Shown piece after piece: positions 1-9,098 of a stretch of DNA of 64,000 bases (within the stretch, counting starts at the first letter, position 1; each line of letters begins with the position of its first letter). The DNA comes from Photobacterium sanguinicancri (GTDB taxonomy: Bacteria > Pseudomonadota > Gammaproteobacteria > Enterobacterales > Vibrionaceae), in NCBI RefSeq assembly GCF_024346675.1, contig NZ_AP024851.1, positions 1,054,001 through 1,118,000 of the forward strand. The letters are read 5' to 3'. The notes beneath the pieces were generated by a model. The model was not told the DNA's origin. It did not search any database and was given only the letters and a program-made list of their open reading frames with translations. Position numbers and translations under genes: made by a program.

Positions 1-888
1 TAATTGCTCATCAAATAGCGACAAATATGAAAACCGCCCAGAGCCGCTAGTTTGAAAATCAGTGATCACTGCAGCTTGGGTTTGCTTGTTGTTCATGACA
101 TTACCATAAGCGGCAAGATTCCCAGCAAACGTGAGTGAAACCTTGTAATAACCCTCGGTGCCATTAGATGTACTTGTACTCTGCCAATTTTCGCCCCACA
201 GCCCACGCCATAGGCGTTTTGGCTCATTGTCTTCACCTATGCCTAATATTTCTGCCTGCTGTAGACGCGTGACACCAAGTGCAGAAATCATAGGGCTAGG
301 CTTTTCAGCAACCAAATTACAGCTCAAAGAATCTCGCCCGACTTGTACACTTGCAGTTTGTTTATGTGACCAAAAGCTAGCAGTATCACTCGTGTATTTA
401 GCACCACTCGCACTCACTGCCGCATCTAATAACTCACTGTCTGTGCCATATTGAAGTATGGCTTTAGATTGATCGTTAAATTGATAGAAGCGCACCGCAA
501 CCGCAGGATGCACTCCTCCACTGCATCGGTAATAGGTCGATTTATCATTAACGAAAAGTCGCCCTATCTGCGCCAAACTTTCAGTCTGTAATGCATAGCT
601 ATTTTTAGTGCACTGATAAACATCAACCGATTTCCAACAATCATTGCGTCCTTTGATCCAGCCTCGCTGAGAAGCTTTAAAATTCGCCAGAGCCGATTCA
701 GGCATAGTTGATAATACTTTTTTGTATAGGCCTTCCATTTGAAGGTCGAGCTTTACTAGCGTCTGATCGTGGCAAATTAAGTTCTCAACTTCTCCAGAAG
801 CTTTCGTACATTCAAAGCTCGGCTTCACTTCGCTAGCAAAAGCAATATTCGCCACCAGTACTAATGGTACACAAGTCAAAAACTTCAT
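1..888 (-). CDS. LprI-like / MliC-domain secreted lysozyme-inhibitor-like protein (partial, runs off left edge)
   Basis: Reading leftward from 888, the frame is open for all 296 codons to the window edge, so the C-terminus is missing. Residues 1-18 form a signal peptide (hydrophobic core, cut near AFA-SE). The next ~100 residues hold regularly placed Cys residues (FEC, LIC, NDCW, YQC) and a QRGWIKGR segment typical of the LprI/DUF1311 family. From about residue 125 a second domain carries AVRFYQF, AILQYG, SASGAKY and FWSHK, the pattern of MliC/PliC periplasmic inhibitors of C-type lysozyme. Start 888 is preferred over the in-frame ATG at 894 because an AGGA lies 6 bases before it. The role is inferred from domains: protection of peptidoglycan against host or competitor lysozyme. 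Confidence 0.75.
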   Translation of the reverse strand, partial: MKFLTCVPLVLVANIAFASEVKPSFECTKASGEVENLICHDQTLVKLDLQMEGLYKKVLSTMPESALANFKASQRGWIKGRNDCWKSVDVYQCTKNSYALQTESLAQIGRLFVNDKSTYYRCSGGVHPAVAVRFYQFNDQSKAILQYGTDSELLDAAVSASGAKYTSDTASFWSHKQTASVQVGRDSLSCNLVAEKPSPMISALGVTRLQQAEILGIGEDNEPKRLWRGLWGENWQSTSTSNGTEGYYKVSLTFAGNLAAYGNVMNNKQTQAAVITDFQTSGSGRFSYLSLFDEQL

Positions 889-1174
889 GCTCATTCCTAA
901 AACAAGATAAATTATCGTAAATTTTTTATTCAAATATCATTCATATGAGATATGTGAAAACAGCGTAATAAACCAATATTTACAACCCTGAAAGTCAATT
1001 GACACATAAGGGCTCTTCTCGTTAAAACTTTATACCAGAATATCCTTTTAAGCATTACTACAGAGACAAAATTAAGATTAAATATTCTAAAAGTGAATAA
1101 TTATGACCTGCCATAAGAGGATTTCCCTGCCACAATTACTATGATTCCGTGTACAACGAGAAGACGAGGTAACT

Positions 1175-1486
1175 ATGAAAATAATTAAGACGAGTCTACT
1201 TATGGCAGGGTTAGCCATGTCGTTTACCGCAGCTGCTGAGTACCGCATGAACGTTTCATCTGTCAATGATGGCGCGTGGATATCAGTAAGTGAAAACGGT
1301 AAAGGAGTCGAAGGAGCGACAGTTACCACTAATATTCATGGCATAAGGAGTGAAAAAACCGATGAGTATGGGCGCGTATTTGTCTCGCTTCCACAAATTC
1401 GTTCCCAAACAGTCAAGTTCACCGCTACTGATGACAGTACTGGACAGTCACTCACAAAAGTAACCTATATTCAGCGTGACAAATAA
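1175..1486 (+). CDS. Small secreted protein of unknown function
   Basis: 103 residues. The first ~20 residues form a signal peptide ending at AAA-EY. The mature ~82 residues look all-beta: EYRMNVSSVNDGAWISV, then GVEGATVTT and KTDEYGRVFVSLP, a pattern seen in small Ig-like/transthyretin-like secreted domains (inference from sequence character). There is no cysteine in the mature part. GAGAAGACGAGG lies just upstream of the ATG. It stands alone, with a hairpin 13 bases after its stop. I do not recognise a named family. Confidence 0.6.
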   Translation: MKIIKTSLLMAGLAMSFTAAAEYRMNVSSVNDGAWISVSENGKGVEGATVTTNIHGIRSEKTDEYGRVFVSLPQIRSQTVKFTATDDSTGQSLTKVTYIQRDK

Positions 1487-1498
1487 TATATAGGTATA

Positions 1499-1530
1499 TA
1501 ACCGTACCCTGCCACAAAAGGGTACGGTTA
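1499..1530 (+). terminator. Hairpin after the 1175 gene
   Basis: Perfect 11-bp inverted repeat (1499-1509 with 1520-1530, 10-base loop) directly after the stop codon. No run of T follows on either strand, so it may be a weak or Rho-assisted terminator or an mRNA-stabilising hairpin. Confidence 0.45.
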
Positions 1531-2109
1531 CTTAAAAAAGTACTTTTCCTCATCGTTTTCTCACCACCCACAGACACCTACACTACTGAACAATAAAAAA
1601 AATAAGCCTTCCCCTCATTAAAGGCCACATCATGGATTGACATCAAACGCAGATAGTTTCCCACTGAAGAATAAAAATCCCTTATAGCCATTCATCAAAA
1701 GTGAATGCTATCAATAGATAGCTCCTCGATGGTGAGTCGCAATATGAAATAGAAAATAAATTTAAATCATTATTTTACTTGGAGATTAATCACCCTACTG
1801 AATAAAAAACGTGAGATGCATAGTGACGCATTTTCACTTTTGAAAGAGGATAGGGATAACAAAATGCAGGGATCAGTAACGCTAAGAAATACCAAGGGAA
1901 ATAAATTCACATTAAACATGTTTGATATCAACCGACCTTAACTTCTGGTCTTGTCATTCGTATCGAGAAAAACCTGACACTTCGTTGACATTAACATTTC
2001 AGTTAATAATTAATCTTAGCTGGTGCTATGTGAGTCTTTTTAGTTTATCTATCCCATTTGTATAAATCGTATGCTCCATTCAGCATACATTCATGGATAA
2101 GAGTTAATT
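1531..2109. other. Gene-poor stretch with small hairpins and a doubtful 41-codon ORF
   Basis: Two adjacent short hairpins lie at 1689-1707 (CATTCA/TGAATG) and 1707-1722 (GCTATC/GATAGC). An ORF at 1816-1941 (+) could encode a 41-residue peptide starting MHSDAFSLLKEDRD and ending FDINRP. The internal ATG at 1864 has a better Shine-Dalgarno (AGGG, 8 bases). The frame is also open upstream to 1753, so this could be the tail of a decayed gene. Nothing else was recognised. Confidence 0.3.
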
Positions 2110-2325
2110 ATGACCCGTAATGGCAAGTATCAATCATCATCAATAACAAACAGGTATCATCAAATGAACAGAAGACAATTAAAAGCGCAACAACAAGAAG
2201 CAACGATAGCCGCATTAGGTGAATGTTATCGCCGATTAAAAGAAGCGGGAATTAGTGCAAAAGATCTTACACAAGAAGGCTTCCAACTTATGTTTAAATC
2301 GGCATATAAAAATGTATCACACTAA
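2110..2325 (+). CDS. Small hypothetical protein
   Basis: 71 residues, polar and basic, with no membrane segment. The N-terminus MTRNGKYQSSSITNRYHQ looks unstructured. From the internal Met at residue 19 (MNRRQLKAQQQEATIAALGECY) it is predicted helical, followed by AGISAKDLTQEGF, so translation could also begin at 2164. AAGAG precedes the first ATG by about 7 bases. A strong hairpin follows the stop. Function unknown. Confidence 0.45.
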   Translation: MTRNGKYQSSSITNRYHQMNRRQLKAQQQEATIAALGECYRRLKEAGISAKDLTQEGFQLMFKSAYKNVSH

Positions 2326-2353
2326 ACAATGGCGATTTCGTGCTTTCTGTAAT

Positions 2354-2389
2354 AAGTGAATACAGTACTTTCCAGTATTGTATTCACTT
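2354..2389 (+). terminator. Long hairpin after the 2110 gene
   Basis: 16-bp stem (2354-2369 with 2374-2389, one G-T pair, loop TTCC) starting AAGTGAATAC. The downstream bases CTGTTTATA are only mildly T-rich. It lies between convergent genes and may stop transcription from the left. Confidence 0.55.
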
Positions 2390-2451
2390 CTGTTTATACA
2401 ATTCACACTTTTACGATAATTTAAAAGAAATAACATAGAGAATAAGCAAAT

Positions 2452-2477
2452 AAAAAAGAGGCGAAAAACGCCCCTCC
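2452..2477 (-). terminator. Rho-independent terminator of gcvT
   Basis: On the minus strand, a GC-rich stem (GAGGGGCG, loop TTTTT, CGCCTC) is followed by six T. It lies 37 bases past the gcvT stop. Confidence 0.8.
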
Positions 2478-2513
2478 TTCATTTAATCAATCATGGTTAA
2501 CCACAGATGTGTT

Positions 2514-3632
2514 TTACCCACGGTAATAACGCTGTGGCACAAATGGCATTTTCTCAACTGTCATTGGAAGCTTCTTACCACGCACTTCAGCAAAAATTTC
2601 TGTACCAATCACTGCACTATCAGTTTTCACGTAAGCCATTGCCACAGGCGCACCCTTAGATGGGCCGAATGTACCGCTGGTAACAATACCAATTTCGTTA
2701 TCAGCCCCATCAAATAGCTTACTACCTTCACGAACAGGTGCTTTAGATTGGCCTAACAAACCAACACGCTTACGAGCAACATCTTTGGTTTTGATTTGCT
2801 CAAGTACAAGCTCTGCACCAGGGAAACCACCCGCACGCTCACCGTCAGCACGACGCGCTTTGCTAATACCCCATAATAGGCTTGCTTCTACAGGCGTTGT
2901 TGTTGTGTCAATATCGTGGCCATACAAGCACAGACCACACTCAAGACGCAATGAATCACGCGCACCTAAGCCAATCCATTCCACTTCAGTAAATGCTAAC
3001 AACTCTCGCGCAAATGCATCTGCGTTATCATTCGGCACTGAAATTTCATAACCATCTTCACCAGTATAACCAGAGCGGCTTACGTAGCACTCCACGCCAA
3101 GTAGTTCGATTTTAGCGGCATCCATGAACACCATGTCGCTCACTGCTGGATTTAAGCGTGCTAACACATCGGCTGCTTTTGGCCCTTGTAGTGCAAGCAA
3201 GGCACGATCGTCAATAATCTCTAATTCAACATCTGCTGGAAGATGCGCTTGGATGTGTGCGATATCTTGTTCCTTGCAAGCTGCATTCACTACAACAAAG
3301 AGATGATCACCAAAGTTAGTCACCATCAAATCATCTAAGATACCGCCTTGCTCATTGGTGAAGAAGGCATAGCGTTGTTTACCCGCTGGCAGATCAATAA
3401 TGTCTACCGGCACTAACGCTTCAATTGCTTTTGCCGCATCTTTACCATGAAGGCGTACTTGCCCCATGTGTGATACATCAAATAGCCCCGCATGCTCACG
3501 GCAATGTAAATGCTCTTTGCGTACACCGAGGGCGTACTGTACAGGCATATCATAGCCTGCAAACGGTACCATTTTTGCGCCCATTTCAATATGAAGAGCG
3601 TGTAGCGGTGTAACCAGAAGATCTTGAGACAT
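2514..3632 (-). CDS. gcvT: Aminomethyltransferase, glycine cleavage T protein
   Basis: 372 residues, the usual GcvT length. The enzyme transfers the aminomethyl carbon from lipoylated H protein to tetrahydrofolate, releasing ammonia and leaving 5,10-methylene-THF. Family features visible: the N-terminal TPLHALHIEMGAKMVPFAGYDMPVQY block, LFDVSHMGQ, the YTGEDGYEI folate-site block, GLGARDSLRLE and the C-terminal GCV_T_C domain ending FVPQRYYRG. CGGAGA lies about 9 bases before the ATG. It is transcribed away from gcvH-gcvP, with the XRE-cupin gene between them, so it is a separate unit here. It has its own terminator at 2452-2477. Confidence 0.97.
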   Translation of the reverse strand: MSQDLLVTPLHALHIEMGAKMVPFAGYDMPVQYALGVRKEHLHCREHAGLFDVSHMGQVRLHGKDAAKAIEALVPVDIIDLPAGKQRYAFFTNEQGGILDDLMVTNFGDHLFVVVNAACKEQDIAHIQAHLPADVELEIIDDRALLALQGPKAADVLARLNPAVSDMVFMDAAKIELLGVECYVSRSGYTGEDGYEISVPNDNADAFARELLAFTEVEWIGLGARDSLRLECGLCLYGHDIDTTTTPVEASLLWGISKARRADGERAGGFPGAELVLEQIKTKDVARKRVGLLGQSKAPVREGSKLFDGADNEIGIVTSGTFGPSKGAPVAMAYVKTDSAVIGTEIFAEVRGKKLPMTVEKMPFVPQRYYRG

Positions 3633-4191
3633 TTTTCTTTCTCCGTAGGCCGTGCGGCCGTGTTATCCATTACATTATGTGAAGTAGTTTCGCCACTTAT
3701 CACACTAACCGCCTTACGTTATAGCCGTAAGGTCACGTATTACTGAGGCTTCAATCAAAAGCCCCCCCTAAATTCTTGTTGATGTTCTACCCAACACATT
3801 ACACCCAAACCACATTTAGCAGGCTTTGTCTTTTATAAGCCGCAAATTTTGAGAAACCGTGTTGTGATCTAGAGTCCATAACTCAGCAGTAACACCAAAA
3901 CAAATACTACAGATACAGCAAATCATTAACATTTGTCATTACAGGATTGTTAATGACAATAATCTCATTTACGTAAGTCACTTTACTATAACGAAGGCTA
4001 TGAAGAAGGCTTAAACGAGGTAATCAGCAACATTCAGTCCAACAGATTATCGAATAAAAAGCGATCATGACCATAGTGATTAGCTAGATTGCTCACTAAG
4101 GAAACACCCTATTTTTCTTATCAGGATTTTAGCCTGACCGACTTGTCAAAAATCACCTTCCATTCAATGCTAATGGCTGCCTGCGCCATCA
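3633..4191. other. gcvT upstream region
   Basis: This 559-base stretch must carry the gcvT promoter (minus strand). A hairpin CCTTACG/CGTAAGG lies at 3712-3732 in the leader. A GC-rich palindrome (GGCCG...CGGCC) sits just before the ribosome-binding site at about 3647-3661. I looked for a glycine riboswitch and saw none of its conserved blocks. No coding sequence was recognised. Confidence 0.4.
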
Positions 4192-4818
4192 TTATGAAGC
4201 TGTCACCCATAAGATATTCGCATCGTTTTCACTCACTGAAATCAGCATGTGGCCCATATTGGCATCGTAATAAACTGAATCACCTTCGTTTAAATTGACG
4301 GGTTCATAAAATTCAGAGAAAAACGTAATTTCACCATTCAGTACCAGTAAGAACTCTTCACCATCGTGACGGATCCAGTCTGGGTAATCACTGAAATGCC
4401 GCGCACGTATTTGTGACTTAAATGGCATCATTTTTTTATTGGTTAGCTGAGTCGCTAACAATTCGTGCTCATACGTCGACGTCGGATGAGGCTTACCCTG
4501 TTCGACAAGCGTAATATCACGTCGACCAGTCGTTCTGGTTTGACGAGGAGGCGCAAAAAGCTGAGGCATATCAACATTTAAACCTCCAGCCAACTTTTGC
4601 ATCGCTTGAAAAGTCGGTGAAATTTGTTCGTTTTCAATTTTAGAAAGTGTTGAACGCGCTAATCCCGTTCTTTTACTGGCTTCTTCTAATGTCAGGCCAT
4701 GCGACATTCGAATTTCTTTTAAACGCTTACCCAGTTGTAAAGGCTCAATTTTGGCCGATTCGCGCTCGCGGGCAACTGTCATTGATGGGTAAATGTCTTG
4801 CTGAGTATCCTCACTCAT
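4192..4818 (-). CDS. XRE-family regulator with C-terminal cupin domain
   Basis: 208 residues from the chosen start. A helix-turn-helix of XRE/HTH_3 type (LGKRLKEIRMSHGLTLEEAS ... RTGLARSTLSKIENEQISPTF) covers about residues 30-80. A cupin_2 barrel covers about 135-205 (GEEFLLVLNGEITFF, LNEGDSVYYDANMGHML). Such proteins sense a small ligand in the cupin and regulate nearby metabolic genes. Lying between gcvT and gcvH-gcvP, it is a good candidate regulator of glycine cleavage (inference). Start 4818 is chosen because GGAGG is 7 bases upstream; the ATG at 4851 is in frame but lies before that site. Confidence 0.88.
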   Translation of the reverse strand: MSEDTQQDIYPSMTVARERESAKIEPLQLGKRLKEIRMSHGLTLEEASKRTGLARSTLSKIENEQISPTFQAMQKLAGGLNVDMPQLFAPPRQTRTTGRRDITLVEQGKPHPTSTYEHELLATQLTNKKMMPFKSQIRARHFSDYPDWIRHDGEEFLLVLNGEITFFSEFYEPVNLNEGDSVYYDANMGHMLISVSENDANILWVTAS

Positions 4819-5140
4819 TACGCCCCCTCCTTGGCGGTAAACTGGCTTCATTCTGTCATAGTGAGCATAAAACTAAACCACTTTAGGTGATAAAAACCAT
4901 GACTTCACTAACAGAATTACAACAAAGTTTCCTATTGGAAACTCATCAGCCTCATTTATCTTTACACCACATTCATTTTTGAGCTGCCTACTTTGCCTGC
5001 CACCCATTTTCAATGTAATTTTCACCCGTAAAGCCTTGTAATTCAGCCTAGCACATCAATTTGAACTCAAAACATTTCTGGTATCTAGTGTAGATTTTTC
5101 GCGTATTAATTAGCCAAAGCATAACCAAACGCCAATATTG

Positions 5141-5156
5141 ACGCAAACGTTTGCTA
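5141..5156. promoter_or_regulatory. PurR-type operator upstream of gcvH-gcvP
   Basis: ACGCAAACGTTTGCTA matches the enterobacterial PurR consensus ACGCAAACGTTTGCGT at 14 of 16 positions and contains a perfect 12-bp palindrome (5143-5154). PurR is known to repress gcvTHP in E. coli, so the site fits the downstream genes. A TTGACG hexamer (5138-5143) overlaps its left edge and could be a -35 element. Confidence 0.75.
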
Positions 5157-5206
5157 ATTATTTCCAAGATTAAAGTGGGCAATAATACACTATTGGAAAT
5201 TTTCGT

Positions 5207-5235
5207 TTGATAAGCTCTCTATAGCGTTGTATGTT
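5207..5235 (+). promoter_or_regulatory. Candidate sigma-70 promoter for gcvH
   Basis: TTGATA, 17 bases, TATGTT. The first hexamer matches TTGACA at 5 of 6 positions and the second matches TATAAT at 4 of 6. It would give a leader of about 110 bases. Confidence 0.45.
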
Positions 5236-5353
5236 ACGCACTTGTTAGGTGCTATTAAGCTGTTCTCAACACCCTAAAAAATAGTATGTCAGCATGAATA
5301 TCATCAAGCTGATACAAACATTGAAAGCGGATAGATTGCGCAAGGAGTTATAA

Positions 5354-5731
5354 ATGGAAAATACACTGAAGTTCACAGAAAGCCATGAGTGGGTACGCGA
5401 CAACGGCGACGGTACTATCACTATGGGTATTTCTAACCACGCTCAAGGCCTATTAGGCGATGTGGTATTCGTGGATCTTCCTGATGTTGGCGACTCAACA
5501 ACTGCAGGCGAGACTTTCTCTCTTGTTGAATCTGTAAAAGCGGCCTCTGACATTTACTCACCAGTGACTGGCGAAATCGTTGAAATCAACGAAGAATTAG
5601 AAGACAGCCCAGAGCTTGTCAACGAAGAACCGTACGAAGGCGGTTGGATTGCAAAAATCAAAATTGAAGACGTTGAAGAGCTTGCTAAGCTTATCGACGG
5701 TGAGAAATACCTAGAGACTATCGAAGATTAA
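5354..5731 (+). CDS. gcvH: Glycine cleavage system H protein
   Basis: 125 residues, close to the family's usual length. It carries the lipoyl-lysine swinging arm that shuttles the aminomethyl group between P, T and L proteins. The lipoylation motif [12 protein letters not shown] places the modified lysine at residue 62. The usual [19 protein letters not shown] block and the acidic C-terminus are present. AAGGAG lies 8 bases before the ATG. It is followed by a hairpin and then gcvP, so part of the transcript probably ends early, giving more H than P protein (inference). Confidence 0.97.
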   Translation: MENTLKFTESHEWVRDNGDGTITMGISNHAQGLLGDVVFVDLPDVGDSTTAGETFSLVESVKAASDIYSPVTGEIVEINEELEDSPELVNEEPYEGGWIAKIKIEDVEELAKLIDGEKYLETIED

Positions 5732-5738
5732 TGCGTAT

Positions 5739-5763
5739 CGGCTTTCTTCGGAAAGCCGGTTTT
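5739..5763 (+). terminator. Intergenic terminator/attenuator between gcvH and gcvP
   Basis: Perfect 8-bp stem CGGCTTTC/GAAAGCCG closed by a TTCG tetraloop and followed by GTTTT. It probably ends a fraction of gcvH transcripts. Confidence 0.75.
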
Positions 5764-5900
5764 GTACCTACAACACTGTAAATGCATGCTCGTAAATAAC
5801 GAAATAAGTAGCATTTAGAAGGTGTAACCAAGGTGTTAATTTAAGATTATCCGGCCAGTATCAGCTCACGGTACTGGTAGCAACTGTTCAGGAAAGAACC

Positions 5901-8780
5901 ATGACCGATATGACTCTGCTACATGCCCTCAGTGATGACAACGATTTTGCTGGTCGTCACAATGGCCCAGATTCAGCACAACAAAAAATCATGCTTGAAA
6001 CCATTGGCGTCGAAAGTGTTGAAAAGCTGATCGAACAAACTGTCCCTGCTGACATTCGTTTACCAGAGCCAATGCAGCTTGACTTGCCACAAAGCGAAGC
6101 AGACATGCTTGCTTCACTGAAAAAAATCGCAAGTAAAAACATCATCAACAGGAGTTTTATCGGTCAGGGTTATTACAATACACTTACGCCAAACGTTATT
6201 CTGCGTAATGTGCTTGAAAACCCAGGTTGGTATACTGCTTACACACCTTACCAACCAGAGATCTCTCAAGGTCGTCTTGAATCACTGTTGAACTATCAAC
6301 AAATGATCATGGACTTAACAGGCATGGAACTCGCCAATGCTTCGTTACTTGATGAAGCAACCGCAGCCGCTGAAGCCATGACCCTTTGTCAGCGTGCAGG
6401 TAAAAACAAAAGCCAAGCCTTCTTTGTCTCAAATGACATTCACCCACAAACCGTCGACGTTGTTCGTACCCGTGCTGAATTCATTGGCTTTGAAATTATC
6501 ACAGGCAACCCAGAAGAACTTGATAACCACGATGTATTTGGTGCCCTACTGCAATACCCAGGCACAACAGGTGAAATCACAGATCTTACCGACATCATTG
6601 AAAAAGCACACGCGAAGAAAACACTCGTCACTGTAGCTGCTGATTTACTGTCCCTTACCATTTTGAAAGCGCCTGGTGAAATGGGCGCAGATGTAGTCGT
6701 AGGTAGTGCGCAACGTTTTGGTGTACCTATGGGCTTTGGCGGCCCACACGCTGGCTTTATGTCGACTAAAGATAAGCACAAGCGTACTATGCCTGGCCGT
6801 GTTATTGGCGTATCAAAAGATGCTAAAGGTAACCAATCACTGCGTATGGCGATGCAAACCCGTGAGCAGCATATCCGCCGTGAAAAAGCGACATCAAACA
6901 TTTGTACTGCGCAGGCACTACTGGCTAACATGGCGGCTTTCTATGCCCTTTACCATGGACCAGAAGGCCTACGTAAAATCGGCCGTCGAGTACACCACTT
7001 AACGGCAATTCTTGCTGCTGGTTTACGTAATTCAGGCATCGAACTCGCACACGAAAGCTTCTTCGATACCCTAACGCTAAACACAGGTAAGAAAACCGCA
7101 GAGCTTTACCAAAAAGCACTCGATGCAGGCATTAACCTTCGTAAAGCCGATGCTCAGCTAGGTATTAGCCTTGATGAAACCACCAAGGTGGCAGATGTTG
7201 AAGAACTGCTTCACATTTTGACGGGCAATGCATTAAAAGCATCTATGTTCACGGCTGATATTGCAGCTGACGAATATGCTGCTATTCCTGAAAGCTGTCG
7301 TCGTACCAGCGAATACTTAACGCACCCTGTTTTTAATAGCTACCACAGTGAAACGCAAATGATGCGTTACATGAAAAAGCTAGAAAACAAAGACTACTCG
7401 CTAACACACGGTATGATCCCGCTAGGCAGCTGTACCATGAAGCTAAACGCTGCCGCTGAAATGATCCCTGTGACTTGGCCTGAGTTTGGTGCACTACACC
7501 CATTCGCACCAGCCGACCAAACCAAAGGTTACGATGAACTAGCGACTAACCTGTCTAAAATGCTATGTGAAGTAACAGGCTACGATGCATTCTCGCTACA
7601 GCCTAACTCTGGCGCACAAGGTGAGTACGCAGGTCTTATCGCGATTCAGCGTTACCACCAAGCCAATGGTGATAGCCACCGTAATATCTGTTTAATCCCA
7701 AGCTCAGCACACGGTACTAACCCAGCGTCTGCGGCGATGGTTTCAATGAAAATTGTTGTTGTAGGCTGTGATGAGCAAGGCAACATCGATGTTGAAGACT
7801 TAAAAGCGAAGATCGAAAAACACCGCGAAAACCTATCTTGTATCATGATCACCTACCCTTCTACGCACGGCGTGTACGAAGAAGCAGTACGTGAAGTGTG
7901 TGAACTAGTGCACGAAGCGGGTGGTCAGGTTTACCTTGATGGCGCGAACATGAATGCACAGGTTGGTCTAACGAATCCTGGCTTTATCGGTTCAGATGTA
8001 TCGCACCTTAACCTACACAAAACCTTCTGTATTCCTCACGGGGGCGGCGGCCCTGGTATGGGTCCTATTGGTGTGAAATCTCACCTAGCACCTTTCATTC
8101 CGGGTCACATTGAGCATGCAGAAAATGATCAGCAGCAATATGCAGTTTCTGCGGCAAACATGGGCTCTGCATCCATCCTGCCAATTTCTTACGCATACAT
8201 TGCAATGATGGGTGAACAAGGACTAACAGAAGCCACTAAGCTGGCTATCCTTAACGCAAACTACGTGATGGAGCGTCTACGCCCACACTACCCTGTTCTG
8301 TACCGTGGTACTGAAGGCCGTATTGCGCACGAATGTATTATCGATATTCGCCCAATCAAAGAAGCGTCTGGTATTTCTGAAGAAGATGTGGCGAAACGCC
8401 TGATGGACTTTGGCTTCCACGCGCCAACCATGTCGTTCCCTGTCGCGGGTACATTGATGATTGAGCCAACTGAATCAGAAGATTTAGCGGAACTTGATCG
8501 CTTCTGTGATGCGATGATAGCCATCCGTCAAGAAATTGCCCGTGTACAAGAAGGCGAATGGCCACTAGAAGATAACCCACTGGTGAATGCACCGCATACC
8601 CAAGTGGATCTGCTAGAGCAAGAATGGGCACACCCATACAGCCGTGAAGTGGCTTGTTACCCATCAGCACAAACCAAAGATGCGAAATACTGGCCGACAG
8701 TAAACCGTGTTGATAACGTATTTGGTGACCGTAACCTAATTTGCTCTTGCCCAAGTATCGAGAGTTATATTGAGGATTAA
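5901..8780 (+). CDS. gcvP: Glycine dehydrogenase (decarboxylating), P protein
   Basis: 959 residues, the single-chain bacterial P protein. It is a PLP enzyme that decarboxylates glycine and loads the aminomethyl group onto GcvH. The pyridoxal lysine lies in [19 protein letters not shown] at residue 707. The N-terminal half shows [12 protein letters not shown] and [19 protein letters not shown], the C-terminal half [13 protein letters not shown] and [19 protein letters not shown] lies 5 bases before the ATG. It is downstream of gcvH with 169 bases between, and a strong terminator follows. Confidence 0.98.
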   Translation: MTDMTLLHALSDDNDFAGRHNGPDSAQQKIMLETIGVESVEKLIEQTVPADIRLPEPMQLDLPQSEADMLASLKKIASKNIINRSFIGQGYYNTLTPNVILRNVLENPGWYTAYTPYQPEISQGRLESLLNYQQMIMDLTGMELANASLLDEATAAAEAMTLCQRAGKNKSQAFFVSNDIHPQTVDVVRTRAEFIGFEIITGNPEELDNHDVFGALLQYPGTTGEITDLTDIIEKAHAKKTLVTVAADLLSLTILKAPGEMGADVVVGSAQRFGVPMGFGGPHAGFMSTKDKHKRTMPGRVIGVSKDAKGNQSLRMAMQTREQHIRREKATSNICTAQALLANMAAFYALYHGPEGLRKIGRRVHHLTAILAAGLRNSGIELAHESFFDTLTLNTGKKTAELYQKALDAGINLRKADAQLGISLDETTKVADVEELLHILTGNALKASMFTADIAADEYAAIPESCRRTSEYLTHPVFNSYHSETQMMRYMKKLENKDYSLTHGMIPLGSCTMKLNAAAEMIPVTWPEFGALHPFAPADQTKGYDELATNLSKMLCEVTGYDAFSLQPNSGAQGEYAGLIAIQRYHQANGDSHRNICLIPSSAHGTNPASAAMVSMKIVVVGCDEQGNIDVEDLKAKIEKHRENLSCIMITYPSTHGVYEEAVREVCELVHEAGGQVYLDGANMNAQVGLTNPGFIGSDVSHLNLHKTFCIPHGGGGPGMGPIGVKSHLAPFIPGHIEHAENDQQQYAVSAANMGSASILPISYAYIAMMGEQGLTEATKLAILNANYVMERLRPHYPVLYRGTEGRIAHECIIDIRPIKEASGISEEDVAKRLMDFGFHAPTMSFPVAGTLMIEPTESEDLAELDRFCDAMIAIRQEIARVQEGEWPLEDNPLVNAPHTQVDLLEQEWAHPYSREVACYPSAQTKDAKYWPTVNRVDNVFGDRNLICSCPSIESYIED

Positions 8781-8827
8781 TAGTCAATATTAAGGTTAAA
8801 CCTTAGACATTAACTAAACTCAACAAT

Positions 8828-8860
8828 AAAAGGCGAATCGTATGATTCGCCTTTTTCTTT
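8828..8860 (+). terminator. Rho-independent terminator of gcvP
   Basis: 12-bp stem (8828-8839 with 8844-8855, loop GTAT) containing AGGCGAATC/GATTCGCCT and ending in TTTTTCTTTTT. Confidence 0.9.
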
Positions 8861-9098
8861 TTGATATCACCATCATCAATATTACCTTCAATCTTTATCA
8901 GTCACCCCCCCAATAAACCCACTTAATAGAATTATCAATTACATCGTTACAACTATTTTATTGTTGTCTGCCCTGTTGTCTAAGAAAACGGATGAAAACA
9001 ACCACAGCACACACTAGCATAGTAGAAATTTATTTAATTATACCAAACAGTAAATTAAAGCGATGATTCGCAAATAAACCCATAAAGCACGATATCAA
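8861..9098. other. AT-rich spacer
   Basis: From the gcvP terminator to the next gene I see no recognisable promoter, repeat or coding sequence. Confidence 0.3.

Larger units (their letters stand above)
4819..5353. other. Divergent regulatory region, XRE-cupin gene and gcvH
   Basis: 535 bases without a gene. It holds the PurR-like operator at 5141-5156, an ATTTCCAA/TTGGAAAT inverted repeat (5160-5167 with 5193-5200), and the likely gcvH promoter at 5207-5235. No riboswitch motif was recognised. Confidence 0.6.

Noticed and set aside
3413..3703. ORF overlapping the start of gcvT on the same strand in another frame
   Set aside because: It is a shadow of gcvT with no ribosome-binding site and no family resemblance.
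3633..5353. Glycine riboswitch upstream of gcvT or gcvH
   Set aside because: The conserved glycine aptamer blocks were not found on either strand; a covariance search would settle it.
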